From the NCBI RefSeq assembly GCF_042675705.1, contig NZ_JBHTJJ010000007.1: a stretch of DNA of 64,000 nucleotides. One strand, written 5' to 3'. This stretch comes from Ruegeria arenilitoris. Its GTDB lineage: Bacteria > Pseudomonadota > Alphaproteobacteria > Rhodobacterales > Rhodobacteraceae. The position numbers were made by a program, and so were the translations under genes. Shown piece by piece: positions 1 through 8,264 of the stretch. Below the pieces are notes generated by a model. The model did not search any database, was not told where the DNA came from, and saw only the letters and a list, made by a program, of their open reading frames with translations. How positions within the stretch are numbered: position 1 is the first letter of the stretch; each line of letters starts with the position of its first letter.

Positions 1-387
1 CACGCTCAATGCAAGGGCCATGTGCGAGGTGGTGATCTGGCGCAGCAGGACCCAACCCGCCACCGCCGACAGGATCGGCGTCAGGGTAAACACCGCCGCC
101 GCGCTGACCGGCGGCGCGGTCTTCAGCCCGTAGAACATCAACACGAAATAGGCCGAGAACAGCCCGCCCAGCACCAGATAGCGCCACGGCGCGCGCGCCG
201 CGCTGCGCGGCAGGCCGGTCGTCATCATCGCCGCGATGCCGATCACCACGCCGGCAATCGCAAACCGCGCGGCGTTCAACGCCGCCGGCGCGATCTCGTT
301 GGCGATCATCGAACCCAGCGAGAAACTGCCCGCCACCAGCGCCGAGAACACCAGCATGGCCAGATGGCCACGCGCCTGCGGGCTCAT
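1..387 (-). CDS. EamA/DMT-family transporter, C-terminus beyond window
   Basis: The 129 visible codons encode a very hydrophobic protein beginning MSPQARGHLAML, with about four predicted membrane segments (for example around residues 10-30 and 38-55) and the RFAIAG motif of drug/metabolite transporter (DMT, EamA) exporters, which normally have ten helices and about 290 residues. The rest lies off the left edge. The ATG overlaps the LysR stop codon (ATGA), so it is translationally coupled to and probably co-transcribed with the regulator. The exported substrate cannot be inferred. Confidence 0.8.
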   Translation of the reverse strand, partial: MSPQARGHLAMLVFSALVAGSFSLGSMIANEIAPAALNAARFAIAGVVIGIAAMMTTGLPRSAARAPWRYLVLGGLFSAYFVLMFYGLKTAPPVSAAAVFTLTPILSAVAGWVLLRQITTSHMALALSV

Positions 388-1262
388 GGCAGCCAGTCCT
401 TGGCCTGCTCCTTGAGGAATTTCAGAAAGGTCTGCACCTTGTTGGTTCGGTGCAGGTCCACATGGGTCACCAGCCACAGGTTGCCGGCCCAATCCGGCAG
501 AGGCTCCATCACCTCCTGCAACTGCGGATGGCGGGCGGCTTCCCACCGGGCCATGAAGCCGATCCCCGCCCCGGCCAGAACCGCCTCGGCCACGGTGAAG
601 TTGTTGGAGCAGCGGAAGGTGATCGCCTCGGCCGGGACATTGGCGCGCAGCCAGCGCGAAAAAGGCGCGCGGCTGTTTTCATCATCTGCCCCGACGAAGG
701 CGTGGTTGGGGAAATCCTCGACGCCCGCCGGCAGGCCGCGCCGCGCGATATAGTCCTGACTGGCATAAAGCCCCACCTCTTGCGTCATGAAGGGCTGCAC
801 AACGTTGTCCGGCTGGTCGGGGGCCGCACCGGCGCGGATGGCCACATGCGCCTCGCCATATTCCAGGCGGAACAGGCGGTCGCCGGTCAGATAGCGCACG
901 ATCAGATCGGGATGGTCCTGCTGGAACGCGGTCAGCGTAGGCACCACCAGTGGCGCCAGCGAGGCCAGCGACGTCACCACCAGCTCTCCCGAGACATCGT
1001 CTCCGCGCCCCTTCAGCCGCCCGACCAGCTGGTTGAACTGATCCTCGGTGGCCTGGGCCACGCGCAGCAGATCCTCGCCCGCCTCGGTCGGGGTGTAGCC
1101 GCGCGCGTGGCGCTGGAACAGCTTGACCTTCAGCCGGGCCTCGATCGCATCGATATGGCGGATCACCGTGGCGTGGTGCACCCCCAGAACCTCGGCCGCG
1201 CCGCTGACCGTGCCCATACGCGCTACCTGATAGGCGGTGCGGACCTCGTCCCAATTGTCCAT
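384..1262 (-). CDS. LysR-family transcriptional regulator
   Basis: A 292-residue regulator with an N-terminal winged helix-turn-helix (about residues 2-62, containing GTVSGAAEVLGVHHATVIRHI) followed by a LysR-type effector domain (about 90-290). I chose the ATG at 1262 (MDNWDEV) because the helix-turn-helix starts there; a TTG at 1283 would add seven residues. It is divergent from an azoreductase gene and overlaps the downstream EamA exporter by 4 bp. By family habit it probably controls one or both neighbours and itself. The effector is unknown. Confidence 0.88.
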   Translation of the reverse strand: MDNWDEVRTAYQVARMGTVSGAAEVLGVHHATVIRHIDAIEARLKVKLFQRHARGYTPTEAGEDLLRVAQATEDQFNQLVGRLKGRGDDVSGELVVTSLASLAPLVVPTLTAFQQDHPDLIVRYLTGDRLFRLEYGEAHVAIRAGAAPDQPDNVVQPFMTQEVGLYASQDYIARRGLPAGVEDFPNHAFVGADDENSRAPFSRWLRANVPAEAITFRCSNNFTVAEAVLAGAGIGFMARWEAARHPQLQEVMEPLPDWAGNLWLVTHVDLHRTNKVQTFLKFLKEQAKDWLP

Positions 1263-1268
1263 GACAAT
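1254..1268. promoter_or_regulatory. Palindrome over the LysR start codon
   Basis: ATTGTC-CAT-GACAAT is a perfect 6-3-6 inverted repeat spanning the LysR start codon and facing the divergent azoreductase promoter. It could serve autoregulation, but LysR sites usually lie further upstream, so the role is inferred. Confidence 0.3.
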
Positions 1269-1383
1269 ACCAATTCTGTGCAATTTCCAACAATGCCTGT
1301 TGATTTATCCCAGTTTCGTTCGCTCACGCAATACTCATATTGGGCTCAGACGCAAAATCCGAACCCTGAGAAGGACCCACGCC

Positions 1384-1965
1384 ATGACAAAGACCATCCT
1401 GCATATCGACGCCTCGGCCCGCCGCACCGGCTCGGCCACCCGCGACCTGTCGGCCCGCATCGTCCAGCACCTGGGCGCCGGCCGCATCATCCGCCGCGAC
1501 CTGGCCACGCCCCTGCCCCTGCTGACCGAGGACTGGATCACCGCCAACTTCACCCCCGCCGATCAACGCGACGCCACCCAGCGCGACCTGCTGGCCCTGT
1601 CGGACGAGTTGGTCAAGGAACTGCAGCAGGCCGACACGGTGGTGATCGGGCTGCCGATCTACAATTTCTCGGTGCCGGCCGCCTTCAAGGCCTGGATCGA
1701 CCTGGTCGCCCGCGCGGGACTGACGTTTTCATATTCCGAGAACGGCCCCAAGGGCCTGCTGGAGGGCAAGCGCGCCATCCTCGCTATCGCTTCGGGCGGC
1801 ACTGCCGTGGGGTCCGAGATCGACTTTGCAACCGGATACGCCCGCCATGTCCTGGGCTTCATCGGCATCCACGACGTGGATGTGGTGGCCGCCGACCGCA
1901 TGGCACTGGATCCGGAAGCCGCGCTGAGCAACGCGCAGAAAGCCGTGGCCGAACTGGCCGCCTGA
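1384..1965 (+). CDS. azoR: FMN-dependent NADH-azoreductase
   Basis: A 193-residue flavodoxin-fold protein of the AzoR/AcpD family, about the length of the E. coli enzyme. It reduces quinones and azo compounds with NADH using FMN. Family blocks include an N-terminal phosphate-binding loop (HIDASARRTGSATRDLS), PIYNFSVPAAFKAWIDLVAR around residues 95-115 and the GLTFSYSENGPKGLLEGKRA region. The start at 1384 follows a GAGAAGGA stretch; an upstream in-frame extension lacks family similarity. It is divergent from the LysR-EamA pair, which suggests control by that LysR protein, perhaps in response to quinone or electrophile stress. Confidence 0.88.
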   Translation: MTKTILHIDASARRTGSATRDLSARIVQHLGAGRIIRRDLATPLPLLTEDWITANFTPADQRDATQRDLLALSDELVKELQQADTVVIGLPIYNFSVPAAFKAWIDLVARAGLTFSYSENGPKGLLEGKRAILAIASGGTAVGSEIDFATGYARHVLGFIGIHDVDVVAADRMALDPEAALSNAQKAVAELAA

Positions 1966-1990
1966 TCCGGCCACTGGCCATCCTTGGTCA

Positions 1991-2035
1991 AACCGTCCAA
2001 TCTGCACCCGAACAGGATTGGCAGATTGGACGGTT
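1991..2035. promoter_or_regulatory. Perfect 15-bp inverted repeat before racemase gene
   Basis: AACCGTCCAATCTGC at 1991-2005 is exactly repeated in inverse orientation at 2021-2035, with a 15-nt spacer. The right arm ends 3 bp before the ATG at 2039 and includes the only purine-rich segment available as a ribosome-binding site. As RNA it would form a 15-bp hairpin hiding the start; as DNA it could be an operator. There is no T-run, so a simple terminator is less likely. Confidence 0.55.
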
Positions 2036-2038
2036 GTC

Positions 2039-2779
2039 ATGAAGAAGATCGGAATTCTGGGCGGGGTCGGCTGGGCGTCGACAATAGACTATTACCGCGC
2101 CATCGCCGAGGGCGCGGGGCGCCATTATGCAGAACGCGGGTACGGATCGCCGCTGCCTGTTCCTCCGATGACCATAGAATCCGTCACCCAGGCTAAAACC
2201 CGCGCTCTGCGCGGAACCGCCGACGACGAAGCAAGCTGGGCCGCGTTCGATGCCGTCTTCCGCGAAGCACTGATGACGCTTGAACAGGCGGGATGTGATT
2301 TCGGCATCATCGCCTCGAACACACCCCACGCCCGTTTGCATGCGATCCGGCAGGGCGTGACCATGCCGATCCTGAGTATCTTTGATGCAACCGCCGTGGC
2401 CACAAAAACGACAGGCGCCAAAAGCGCGCTGGTGCTGGGAACCTCGGTCACGATGCAAGCGCGCCACTATGCGGAACGGCTGGCGTTTGAAGGCATCACA
2501 GCCAATGACCGACTTCCCGAGGACCAGATCGCGGAAATGCAGGCCATGATCGACACCGAATTCTATGGCGGTGCCTCGGCAAACGCCCGCCGCCGTCTGC
2601 TGGCATTCTGCAACCGGCACGCCGCCCCCGGAACCGCGATCCTGCTGGCCTGCACGGAATTGCCGCTGGCCTTCCCCCAACATCTTGATGAATCGGTTTT
2701 CGAGGCCGACGGGCACCTGTTCGTCAATCCCTCGGCCGCCCATGTCGCCGCCGCGTTGAAAGAGGCACTGAGCGATTGA
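2039..2779 (+). CDS. Aspartate/glutamate racemase-family protein
   Basis: A 246-residue protein with the family start MKKIGILGGVGWASTIDYY and the C-terminal catalytic block LLACTELPLAF. The racemase fold normally carries two catalytic cysteines. Here the second is present (ACTEL, about residue 205) but the first motif reads ASNTPH (about residue 98), so the usual Cys is Ser. The broad-spectrum racemase YgeA also lacks one cysteine, so activity is possible, but isomerase or one-sided chemistry is equally plausible. The ATG follows a long inverted repeat. The next gene is convergent with no gap. Confidence 0.8.
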   Translation: MKKIGILGGVGWASTIDYYRAIAEGAGRHYAERGYGSPLPVPPMTIESVTQAKTRALRGTADDEASWAAFDAVFREALMTLEQAGCDFGIIASNTPHARLHAIRQGVTMPILSIFDATAVATKTTGAKSALVLGTSVTMQARHYAERLAFEGITANDRLPEDQIAEMQAMIDTEFYGGASANARRRLLAFCNRHAAPGTAILLACTELPLAFPQHLDESVFEADGHLFVNPSAAHVAAALKEALSD

Positions 2780-3310
2780 TCAGGGATGCCAGGTAACCTC
2801 GCACCCGATCCGGTCGAAGAAGGCCATCAGGTCGTCGCGCGCCATGGCCACCGTCCGGTCGTTGACAAGCGGATGCATATAAATCACGTCCGCATGCTGC
2901 GCCGCGTCGTCCATGAAGAACCGTACACCGTTGCCGACGCCGTTGATCATCGCCAGCGGGCTGACCGCGCCGGGACGGATGCCGAGGTTCTGCATCAGCC
3001 GATCCGCCGACCCGAAGGACAGGTTGCCCACCCCCAGTTCGGCGCCCAGCGCCTTGAGGTCTATCTCGCGACTCTGTTCCAGCGTCACCAGGTAGTTCCG
3101 CTTTTTCTTGTCGCGCAGATACAGGTTCTTGAGCCGCAACGCGTTTTCGCCCGGCACCATGAACTGATCCTCGACCGCCTTCGACTCTTCGACCGTCCGC
3201 AGCGGGACGTGGCTGTGCAGGCGATAGGGCAGCCCCCAATCGTCCAGCTGCGCCAGCAGTGCATCGGAACTAAGCGGCAACGTGTCCTGAAAGGCAGATG
3301 AGGCGTCCAT
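2780..3310 (-). CDS. YbaK/ProX-type prolyl-tRNA deacylase
   Basis: A 176-residue protein of the YbaK/aminoacyl-tRNA editing domain family (PrdX/ProXp-ala type), which removes mischarged alanine or similar amino acids from tRNA-Pro in trans. Visible family features are the HSHVPLRTVEESK segment near residue 33, the NLYLRDKKKRNYLVTL block near 62, and GNGVRFFMDD near 126. It begins at an ATG preceded by GGGAGAAGACC. It abuts the racemase-like gene tail to tail and is divergent from ffh. Confidence 0.85.
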   Translation of the reverse strand: MDASSAFQDTLPLSSDALLAQLDDWGLPYRLHSHVPLRTVEESKAVEDQFMVPGENALRLKNLYLRDKKKRNYLVTLEQSREIDLKALGAELGVGNLSFGSADRLMQNLGIRPGAVSPLAMINGVGNGVRFFMDDAAQHADVIYMHPLVNDRTVAMARDDLMAFFDRIGCEVTWHP

Positions 3311-3422
3311 GGTCTTCTCCCGAATAGCGCAGCAGTCATGGCCGACGAGGCAAGACGATGCAACCCGGCAAGCGCGGATGGTTGACTCGGGTGGCCAATG
3401 GGCCTAAACGCCATCGCAACAT

Positions 3423-3499
3423 CCGGAAGCGTCTGTTCTTCCGGTCCCTTGAGTCGTTCAGGGATCGCCCCCCACCAGCGAGTTTCGCCCGTGGGGGCG
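3423..3499. other. Two stem-loops upstream of ffh
   Basis: CCGGAAG (3423-3429) pairs with CTTCCGG (3438-3444), and a C-rich arm (3466-3475) pairs with GTGGGGGCG (3491-3499) with one bulge. They lie in the 258-bp space between the divergent deacylase and ffh genes and may be leader structures or a terminator remnant. I see no SRP RNA gene here. Confidence 0.3.
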
Positions 3500-3568
3500 T
3501 TTGTGCATTGACCCGTCTGCCCCTATCTATGGGGCGCCAACCGACAACCGGCGAAGGAGGCCGAAGGC

Positions 3569-5077
3569 ATGTTTGAAAATCTATCCGAACGCCTCTCTGG
3601 CGTCTTTGACCGGCTGACCAAACAGGGCGCCCTGTCCGAGGAAGACGTCAAGACCGCCCTGCGCGAAGTACGCGTGGCGCTGCTTGAGGCTGACGTGTCG
3701 CTGCCGGTGGCGCGTGCGTTCGTCAAGAAGGTGCAGGAACAGGCGACCGGCCAGGCGGTGACCAAGTCGATCACGCCAGGCCAGCAGGTCGTCAAGATCG
3801 TGCACGACGCGCTGGTCGATACCCTGCGCGGCGAGGAAGACCCCGGCAAGCTGAAAATCGACAATCCGCCCGCGCCGATCCTGATGGTCGGCTTGCAGGG
3901 CTCGGGCAAGACGACGACCACCGGCAAGCTGGCGAAACGCCTGAAAGAAAAAGAGGGCAAGAAGGTCCTGATGGCCTCGCTGGACGTCTACCGCCCGGCG
4001 GCAATGGACCAGTTGGCGGTGCTGGGCACCCAGATCGGGGTGGACACCCTGCCGATCGTGCCGGGCCAGAAACCGGTGGACATCGCCAAGCGCGCCAAGC
4101 AGCAGGCCACGCTGGGCGGATATGACGTCTACATGCTGGATACTGCGGGCCGTCTGCATATCGACGAAGTGCTGATGGACGAGGTCGAGCAGGTCCGCAA
4201 CGTGGTGGACCCGCGCGAAACCCTGCTGGTGGTCGATGGCCTGACCGGTCAAGTCGCCGTCGAAGTGGCCGAAGAGTTCGACGCCAAGGTCGGCATCACG
4301 GGCGTGGTCCTGACCCGGATGGACGGCGACGGGCGCGGCGGCGCGGCCCTGTCGATGCGCGCGGTCACCGGCAAGCCCATCCGCTTCGTGGGTCTGGGCG
4401 AGAAGATGGATGCGCTGGAAACCTTTGAGCCCGACCGCATCGCGGGCCGAATCCTGGGTATGGGCGACATCGTGGCCCTGGTCGAAAAGGCCCAGGAGAC
4501 CATGGAGCTCGAGCAGACCGAGCGCATGATGAAGCGCATGATGAAGGGTCAGTTCAACATGAACGACCTGAAGATGCAGCTGGAGCAGATGATCCAGATG
4601 GGCGGCATGCAGGGCATGATGGGCATGATGCCGGGCATGGGCAAGATGGCCAAGCAGATGGATCAGGCCGGGCTGGACGACCGGATCCTGCGCCAGCAGA
4701 TCGCCATGATCCAGTCGATGACCAAGAAAGAACGCGCGAACCCCGCGCTTCTGCAGGCCAGCCGCAAGAAACGCATCGCGGCCGGTTCGGGCATGGAAGT
4801 CAGCGACATCAACAAGCTGCTCAAGATGCACCGGCAGATGTCGGACATGATGAAGAAGATGGGCAAGATGGGCAAAGGCAAGATGCTGAAACAGGCCATG
4901 AAAGGCATGTTCGGCAAAGGCGGGCCCAGCCCCGAGGACATGGCTGCGGGCATGGACCCCAAGGCGCTGGAAGCCGCAGCCAAGGCGATGGGCGGCAAGA
5001 TGCCCGGCGGCATGCCCGGCATGGGCGGCGGCATGGCCCTGCCCCCCGGCCTGAGCGGGTTCGGAAAGAAGAAGTAA
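3569..5077 (+). CDS. ffh: Signal recognition particle protein Ffh (SRP54)
   Basis: A 502-residue GTPase that binds 4.5S RNA and signal sequences to deliver nascent inner-membrane proteins to FtsY. The N domain is at about 1-90. The G domain follows with P-loop GLQGSGKTTTTGKLA (about 110), DTAGR (about 190) and TRMDGDGRGGAAL (about 248). The methionine-rich M domain spans roughly 325-460 and a Gly/Met-rich tail ends in GFGKKK. The ATG at 3569 follows a clear GAAGGAGG. The downstream acetyltransferase starts at the base after the stop codon, so this gene heads a long operon running into ribosomal genes. Confidence 0.98.
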   Translation: MFENLSERLSGVFDRLTKQGALSEEDVKTALREVRVALLEADVSLPVARAFVKKVQEQATGQAVTKSITPGQQVVKIVHDALVDTLRGEEDPGKLKIDNPPAPILMVGLQGSGKTTTTGKLAKRLKEKEGKKVLMASLDVYRPAAMDQLAVLGTQIGVDTLPIVPGQKPVDIAKRAKQQATLGGYDVYMLDTAGRLHIDEVLMDEVEQVRNVVDPRETLLVVDGLTGQVAVEVAEEFDAKVGITGVVLTRMDGDGRGGAALSMRAVTGKPIRFVGLGEKMDALETFEPDRIAGRILGMGDIVALVEKAQETMELEQTERMMKRMMKGQFNMNDLKMQLEQMIQMGGMQGMMGMMPGMGKMAKQMDQAGLDDRILRQQIAMIQSMTKKERANPALLQASRKKRIAAGSGMEVSDINKLLKMHRQMSDMMKKMGKMGKGKMLKQAMKGMFGKGGPSPEDMAAGMDPKALEAAAKAMGGKMPGGMPGMGGGMALPPGLSGFGKKK

Positions 5078-5686
5078 GTGACCGCGCCCGTCGCATATCC
5101 CTGGGAGGCTCCGGCCACCGGCCCTGCTGCCGCGCTCGCAGCGCGGCTGGCAGCGGACTTGCCGCGGCTGGAGACCGCACGGCTGGTTCTGCGCGCGCCG
5201 CGGATCGGAGATTTCGACACCTATGCCGACATCCTGATGTCGGACCGCGCCAAACACATGGACGGCCCGTTTGACCGGCAGGCGGCCTGGCTGGATTTCT
5301 CGCAATACGTCGCGGGATGGCTGCTGCGCGGCGCGGGAATGTGGGCCATCGAGGACCGCGCGGGCGGTCCGGTTCTGGGGTTCGTGTCGGTCGGCATGGA
5401 ATTCGGCGACCGCGAACACGAGCTGGGCTATCTGCTGACCGAAGCCGCCGAAGGGCGTGGCATCGCAACCGAAGCGGCCGAAGCCGCCCGCGACTTTGCG
5501 CTGGGTCCGCAGGCCCTGCCGTCGCTGGTCAGCTATGTGGACCCCGACAACGCCGCCTCGGCCCGCGTGGCCGAACGCCTGGGCGCCCAGCGCGATCTAC
5601 AGGCCGAGGCCGGGTTCGACGAGCCGGTTCTGGTCTATCGCCACCTGCCCGGCGACGAAGATGGCGGGATGGAGGCCTACGCATGA
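5078..5686 (+). CDS. GNAT-family N-acetyltransferase (RimJ/RimL type)
   Basis: A 202-residue acetyl-CoA-dependent acetyltransferase. The ETARLVLRAPRIGDFDTY opening of the RimJ/RimL-like GNAT domain lies near residue 30 and the acetyl-CoA loop AEGRGIATEA near 125. The GTG start directly abuts the ffh stop. The next gene is a second GNAT of the same type sharing motif order, so the two are probably an old tandem duplication. The acceptor (protein N-terminus or small molecule) cannot be told. Confidence 0.85.
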   Translation: MTAPVAYPWEAPATGPAAALAARLAADLPRLETARLVLRAPRIGDFDTYADILMSDRAKHMDGPFDRQAAWLDFSQYVAGWLLRGAGMWAIEDRAGGPVLGFVSVGMEFGDREHELGYLLTEAAEGRGIATEAAEAARDFALGPQALPSLVSYVDPDNAASARVAERLGAQRDLQAEAGFDEPVLVYRHLPGDEDGGMEAYA

Positions 5687-6234
5687 CGACCTTCGCCATC
5701 CCGACCCTTGAGACCGAGCGCCTGATCCTGCGGGCGCCGCATCTGGACGATCTGCCGGCGATGACAGCCTTCTACGCGACCGAGCGCAGCCACATGGTGG
5801 GCGGGCCAAGGGATGCGGCGGGCTGCTGGAACGGACTGGCGAACCGGCTTGGCCACTGGGCGCTGCGTGGCTATGGCCTGTGGCACCTGACCGAAAAGTC
5901 CGGCGGTTCTTTCGTGGGCTGGACCGGCATGATCTATGTGCCGGGCTGGGACGAACCCGAGCTGGGCTGGACCCTGATGGAACAGGCCGAGGGCAAGGGT
6001 CTGGGCTTCGAGGCCGCGCAGGCCGCCCGCGACCACGCGGCGCGCCATCAGGGGCTGAACGGCGTCATCAGCTATATTGCCCACGCCAATGACCGCTCGC
6101 GCGCTCTGGCGGAGCGCCTCGGTGCGACCTACGAGCGCGAGGGCGAAGTGCTGGGCAAGTCCGCGCAGATCTGGCGGCACCCGAAACTCGACACGTCAAC
6201 GACCGATCTGACCACCGAAAGGACCGGCCAATGA
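5683..6234 (+). CDS. GNAT-family N-acetyltransferase, tandem paralogue
   Basis: A 183-residue GNAT protein with ETERLILRAPHLDDLPAM at the N-terminus and the acetyl-CoA loop AEGKGLGFEA near residue 105, paralogous to the preceding gene. Its ATG overlaps the previous stop by 4 bp (ATGA), and its own stop overlaps the chorismate mutase start the same way, so translation is coupled across three genes. I chose the inner ATG because the GNAT domain starts immediately there. Confidence 0.85.
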   Translation: MTTFAIPTLETERLILRAPHLDDLPAMTAFYATERSHMVGGPRDAAGCWNGLANRLGHWALRGYGLWHLTEKSGGSFVGWTGMIYVPGWDEPELGWTLMEQAEGKGLGFEAAQAARDHAARHQGLNGVISYIAHANDRSRALAERLGATYEREGEVLGKSAQIWRHPKLDTSTTDLTTERTGQ

Positions 6235-6527
6235 ACAATCCCGTGACGCGGGCCGCGGCCTTGCTGAAAGACCACCGCGACAGCATCGACCGGTTGGACG
6301 CGATCCTGGTCTATACGCTGGCCGAGCGGTTCAAGCACACGCAGGCCGTTGGCAAGCTCAAGGCCGAACACGAACTTCCCCCGTCCGATCCCTCGCGCGA
6401 GGCCGCGCAGATCGCACGGCTTGAAGACCTGGCGAAAGAGGCGGATCTGGACCCCGATTTTGCCAAGGCTTTCCTGAATTTCATCATTCAGGAAGTCATC
6501 CGACACCACAAGAAACACCAGAAATAG
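6231..6527 (+). CDS. Chorismate mutase, AroQ type
   Basis: A 98-residue all-helical protein of the AroQ class, converting chorismate to prephenate for Phe/Tyr synthesis. The signature DSIDRLDAILVYTLAERF lies at residues 16-33, followed by the active-site Lys region (VGKLKAEHELP) and a C-terminal helix FLNFIIQEVIRHHKK. It is a stand-alone mutase of usual length. It overlaps the upstream GNAT gene by 4 bp and precedes rpsP by 41 bp. Confidence 0.9.
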   Translation: MNNPVTRAAALLKDHRDSIDRLDAILVYTLAERFKHTQAVGKLKAEHELPPSDPSREAAQIARLEDLAKEADLDPDFAKAFLNFIIQEVIRHHKKHQK

Positions 6528-6568
6528 CCGGAGCTTTCCGGCCAACGCCATCCAAAGGAGATACCACA

Positions 6569-6964
6569 ATGGCAATGAAAATTCGTCTGGCCCGTGGCGG
6601 CTCGAAAAAGCGCCCCTTCTACCGCATCGTCGCAGCGGACAGCCGCATGCCGCGTGACGGCCGCTTCATCGAGAAGCTGGGCACCTACAACCCGCTGCTG
6701 CCGAAAGACAGCGAAGAGCGCGTGAAGATGAACATGGAGCGCATCCAGTACTGGCTGGACCAGGGCGCGCAGCCGACCGACCGGATCGCCCGCATGCTGG
6801 AAGCCGCCGGCGCCAAGGAGAAAGCCGAGCGCAACAACCCTCAGAAGGGCACCCCGGGCAAGAAGGCCCAGGAGCGCGCCGAAGAGAAAGCCGCCAAGGC
6901 TGCTGAAGCCGCAGAGGCTGCTGCCGCTCCGGCCGAAGAAGAAGCTGCTGCTGCAGAAGAGTAA
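6569..6964 (+). CDS. rpsP: 30S ribosomal protein S16
   Basis: The protein begins MAMKIRLARGGSKKRPFYRIV, the hallmark of S16, and has the conserved core to about residue 80. An alanine/glutamate/lysine-rich low-complexity tail extends it to 131 residues, as is common in alphaproteobacteria. The start is preceded by AAAGGAGAT. It opens the conserved rpsP-rimM-trmD-rplS block, here interrupted by bluB and other genes. Confidence 0.97.
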   Translation: MAMKIRLARGGSKKRPFYRIVAADSRMPRDGRFIEKLGTYNPLLPKDSEERVKMNMERIQYWLDQGAQPTDRIARMLEAAGAKEKAERNNPQKGTPGKKAQERAEEKAAKAAEAAEAAAAPAEEEAAAAEE

Positions 6965-6976
6965 ACAGGCGGGCGC

Positions 6977-7612
6977 GTGCAGGATCAGGCTTTCACCGAA
7001 GACTTCCGCACGCAGTTCGATCTGTTGATGCGGCTCCGGCGCGATGTACGCCGGTTCCGCACCGACGCGGTGGACGAGGCAGTGCTGACGCGCTGCCTCG
7101 ACGCGTTTCAGCTGGCCCCTTCGGTGGGGCTGAGCGAACCGTGGCGCGTGATCCGCGTCGAGAGCCCCGCGGCCCGGACCGCGGCGCTGGAGAATTTCAA
7201 GGCGGCCAATGACGCCGCGCTGTCGGGTTATTCCGGTGACCGGGCGCAGCTGTACAGCCAGCTGAAACTGTCGGGCATGCAGGAGGCGCCGGTGCAGCTA
7301 GCGGTGTTCTGCGATGACTCCACCGACAAGGGCCAGGGGCTGGGCGCAGGCACCATGCCCGAGATGCGCCGTTATTCGGTGGTCTCGGCCGTCACTTTGT
7401 TCTGGCTGGCGCTGCGCGCGCATGGCCTGGGGCTGGGCTGGGTCTCGATCCTCGATCCCGACCGGCTAGCCCGCGACCTGTCAGTGCCCGAAGGCTGGCG
7501 GCTGATCGGTTATTTCTGCGTGGGCTTGCCCGAGGACTGCTCGGACACGCCCGAACTGGAAACCCATGGCTGGGAGTGCCGCCGCGGCAGCCTGCCGGTG
7601 GAAACGCGGTAG
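6977..7612 (+). CDS. bluB: 5,6-Dimethylbenzimidazole synthase BluB
   Basis: A 211-residue flavin-destructase of the nitroreductase fold that breaks FMNH2 with O2 to make the lower ligand of vitamin B12. Family blocks are RRDVRRFR near residue 22, APSVGLSEPWRVIRVE near 47, LKLSGMQEAPVQLAVF near 97, and GAGTMPEMRRYSVVSAVTLFWLALRAHGLGLGWVSILDP near 120-160. It uses a GTG start 12 bp after rpsP. A cobamide gene inside a ribosomal operon is unexpected; the family match is strong. Confidence 0.92.
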   Translation: MQDQAFTEDFRTQFDLLMRLRRDVRRFRTDAVDEAVLTRCLDAFQLAPSVGLSEPWRVIRVESPAARTAALENFKAANDAALSGYSGDRAQLYSQLKLSGMQEAPVQLAVFCDDSTDKGQGLGAGTMPEMRRYSVVSAVTLFWLALRAHGLGLGWVSILDPDRLARDLSVPEGWRLIGYFCVGLPEDCSDTPELETHGWECRRGSLPVETR

Positions 7613-7618
7613 GGTGGC

Positions 7619-7768
7619 ATGTTTGGATTGATACGCCTTCCCATCCTGCTGCTGATCGCCTTTATTGTGGGCGTGTTCTTTGAACGCAACAATCAACGCG
7701 AAGCCTGCGGCGAAATCGGTGTCTGGGAAAGTGGAATATGCGTGACAACGGAAATGCCCAATGACTGA
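7619..7768 (+). CDS. 49-residue single-helix membrane protein
   Basis: This small gene encodes 49 residues beginning MFGLIRLPILLLIAFIVGVF, one transmembrane helix at about residues 5-21, then a short polar tail with two cysteines (EACGEIG and SGICVTT). It starts 7 bp after bluB behind AGGGTGGC and overlaps rimM by 8 bp, which supports real coupled translation. The tail is probably periplasmic and the Cys pair could form a disulfide. Function unknown. Confidence 0.6.
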   Translation: MFGLIRLPILLLIAFIVGVFFERNNQREACGEIGVWESGICVTTEMPND

Positions 7769-8264
7769 TCTGATCTGTGTCGGCAGCATCGCCGGGTCCT
7801 TTGGCGTACGCGGCGAGGTCCGCCTGAAAAGCTATTGTGCGGTACCCGAGGATATCGAGACCTACTCCCCCCTGACCGACGAGAGTGGCGCCCAGCGCTA
7901 TCCGCTGATCATCACACGCGCGATCAAGAACGGATTTGCCGCGCGTCTGGGCGGGGTCGAAACCAAGGAACAGGCGGACGCCCTGAAGGGGCTGCGCCTT
8001 TATGCCCGGCGCGAGCAGTTGCCATCGCTTCCGGATGACGAATTCTATCACGCCGACCTTTTGGGGCTTGAGGTTTATGACACCGGCGGAACCCTGTTGG
8101 GGCGGGTCAAATCGGTGCAAAACCACGGCGCCGACGACCTGCTCGAACTGCACGGGCCGGGGCTAAAATCGACTGTATTCCTGCCATTCACCAAGGCCGC
8201 CGTACCCACAGTTGACCTTGAGGCCGGGCGTATCGTCGCCGACCCTCCCGAGGGCCTGCTGTGA
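7761..8264 (+). CDS. rimM: Ribosome maturation factor RimM
   Basis: A 167-residue assembly factor for the 30S head domain that binds S19. It starts ICVGSIAGSFGVRGEVRLKSY, the RimM beta-barrel signature, and contains the PRC-barrel half from about residue 95 (DDEFYHADLLGLEVYDTGG) to the end. It lies in the classical rpsP-rimM-trmD order. Its stop overlaps the next start (GTGA). Confidence 0.95.
   Translation: MTDLICVGSIAGSFGVRGEVRLKSYCAVPEDIETYSPLTDESGAQRYPLIITRAIKNGFAARLGGVETKEQADALKGLRLYARREQLPSLPDDEFYHADLLGLEVYDTGGTLLGRVKSVQNHGADDLLELHGPGLKSTVFLPFTKAAVPTVDLEAGRIVADPPEGLL

Noticed and set aside
3466..3499. 4.5S (SRP) RNA gene near ffh
   Set aside because: The GC-rich hairpin lacks the conserved tetraloop and internal-loop sequences of SRP RNA.
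3581..5419. 612-codon minus-strand frame opposite ffh
   Set aside because: His/Leu repeats in it are the antisense of the Met-rich M domain of Ffh.
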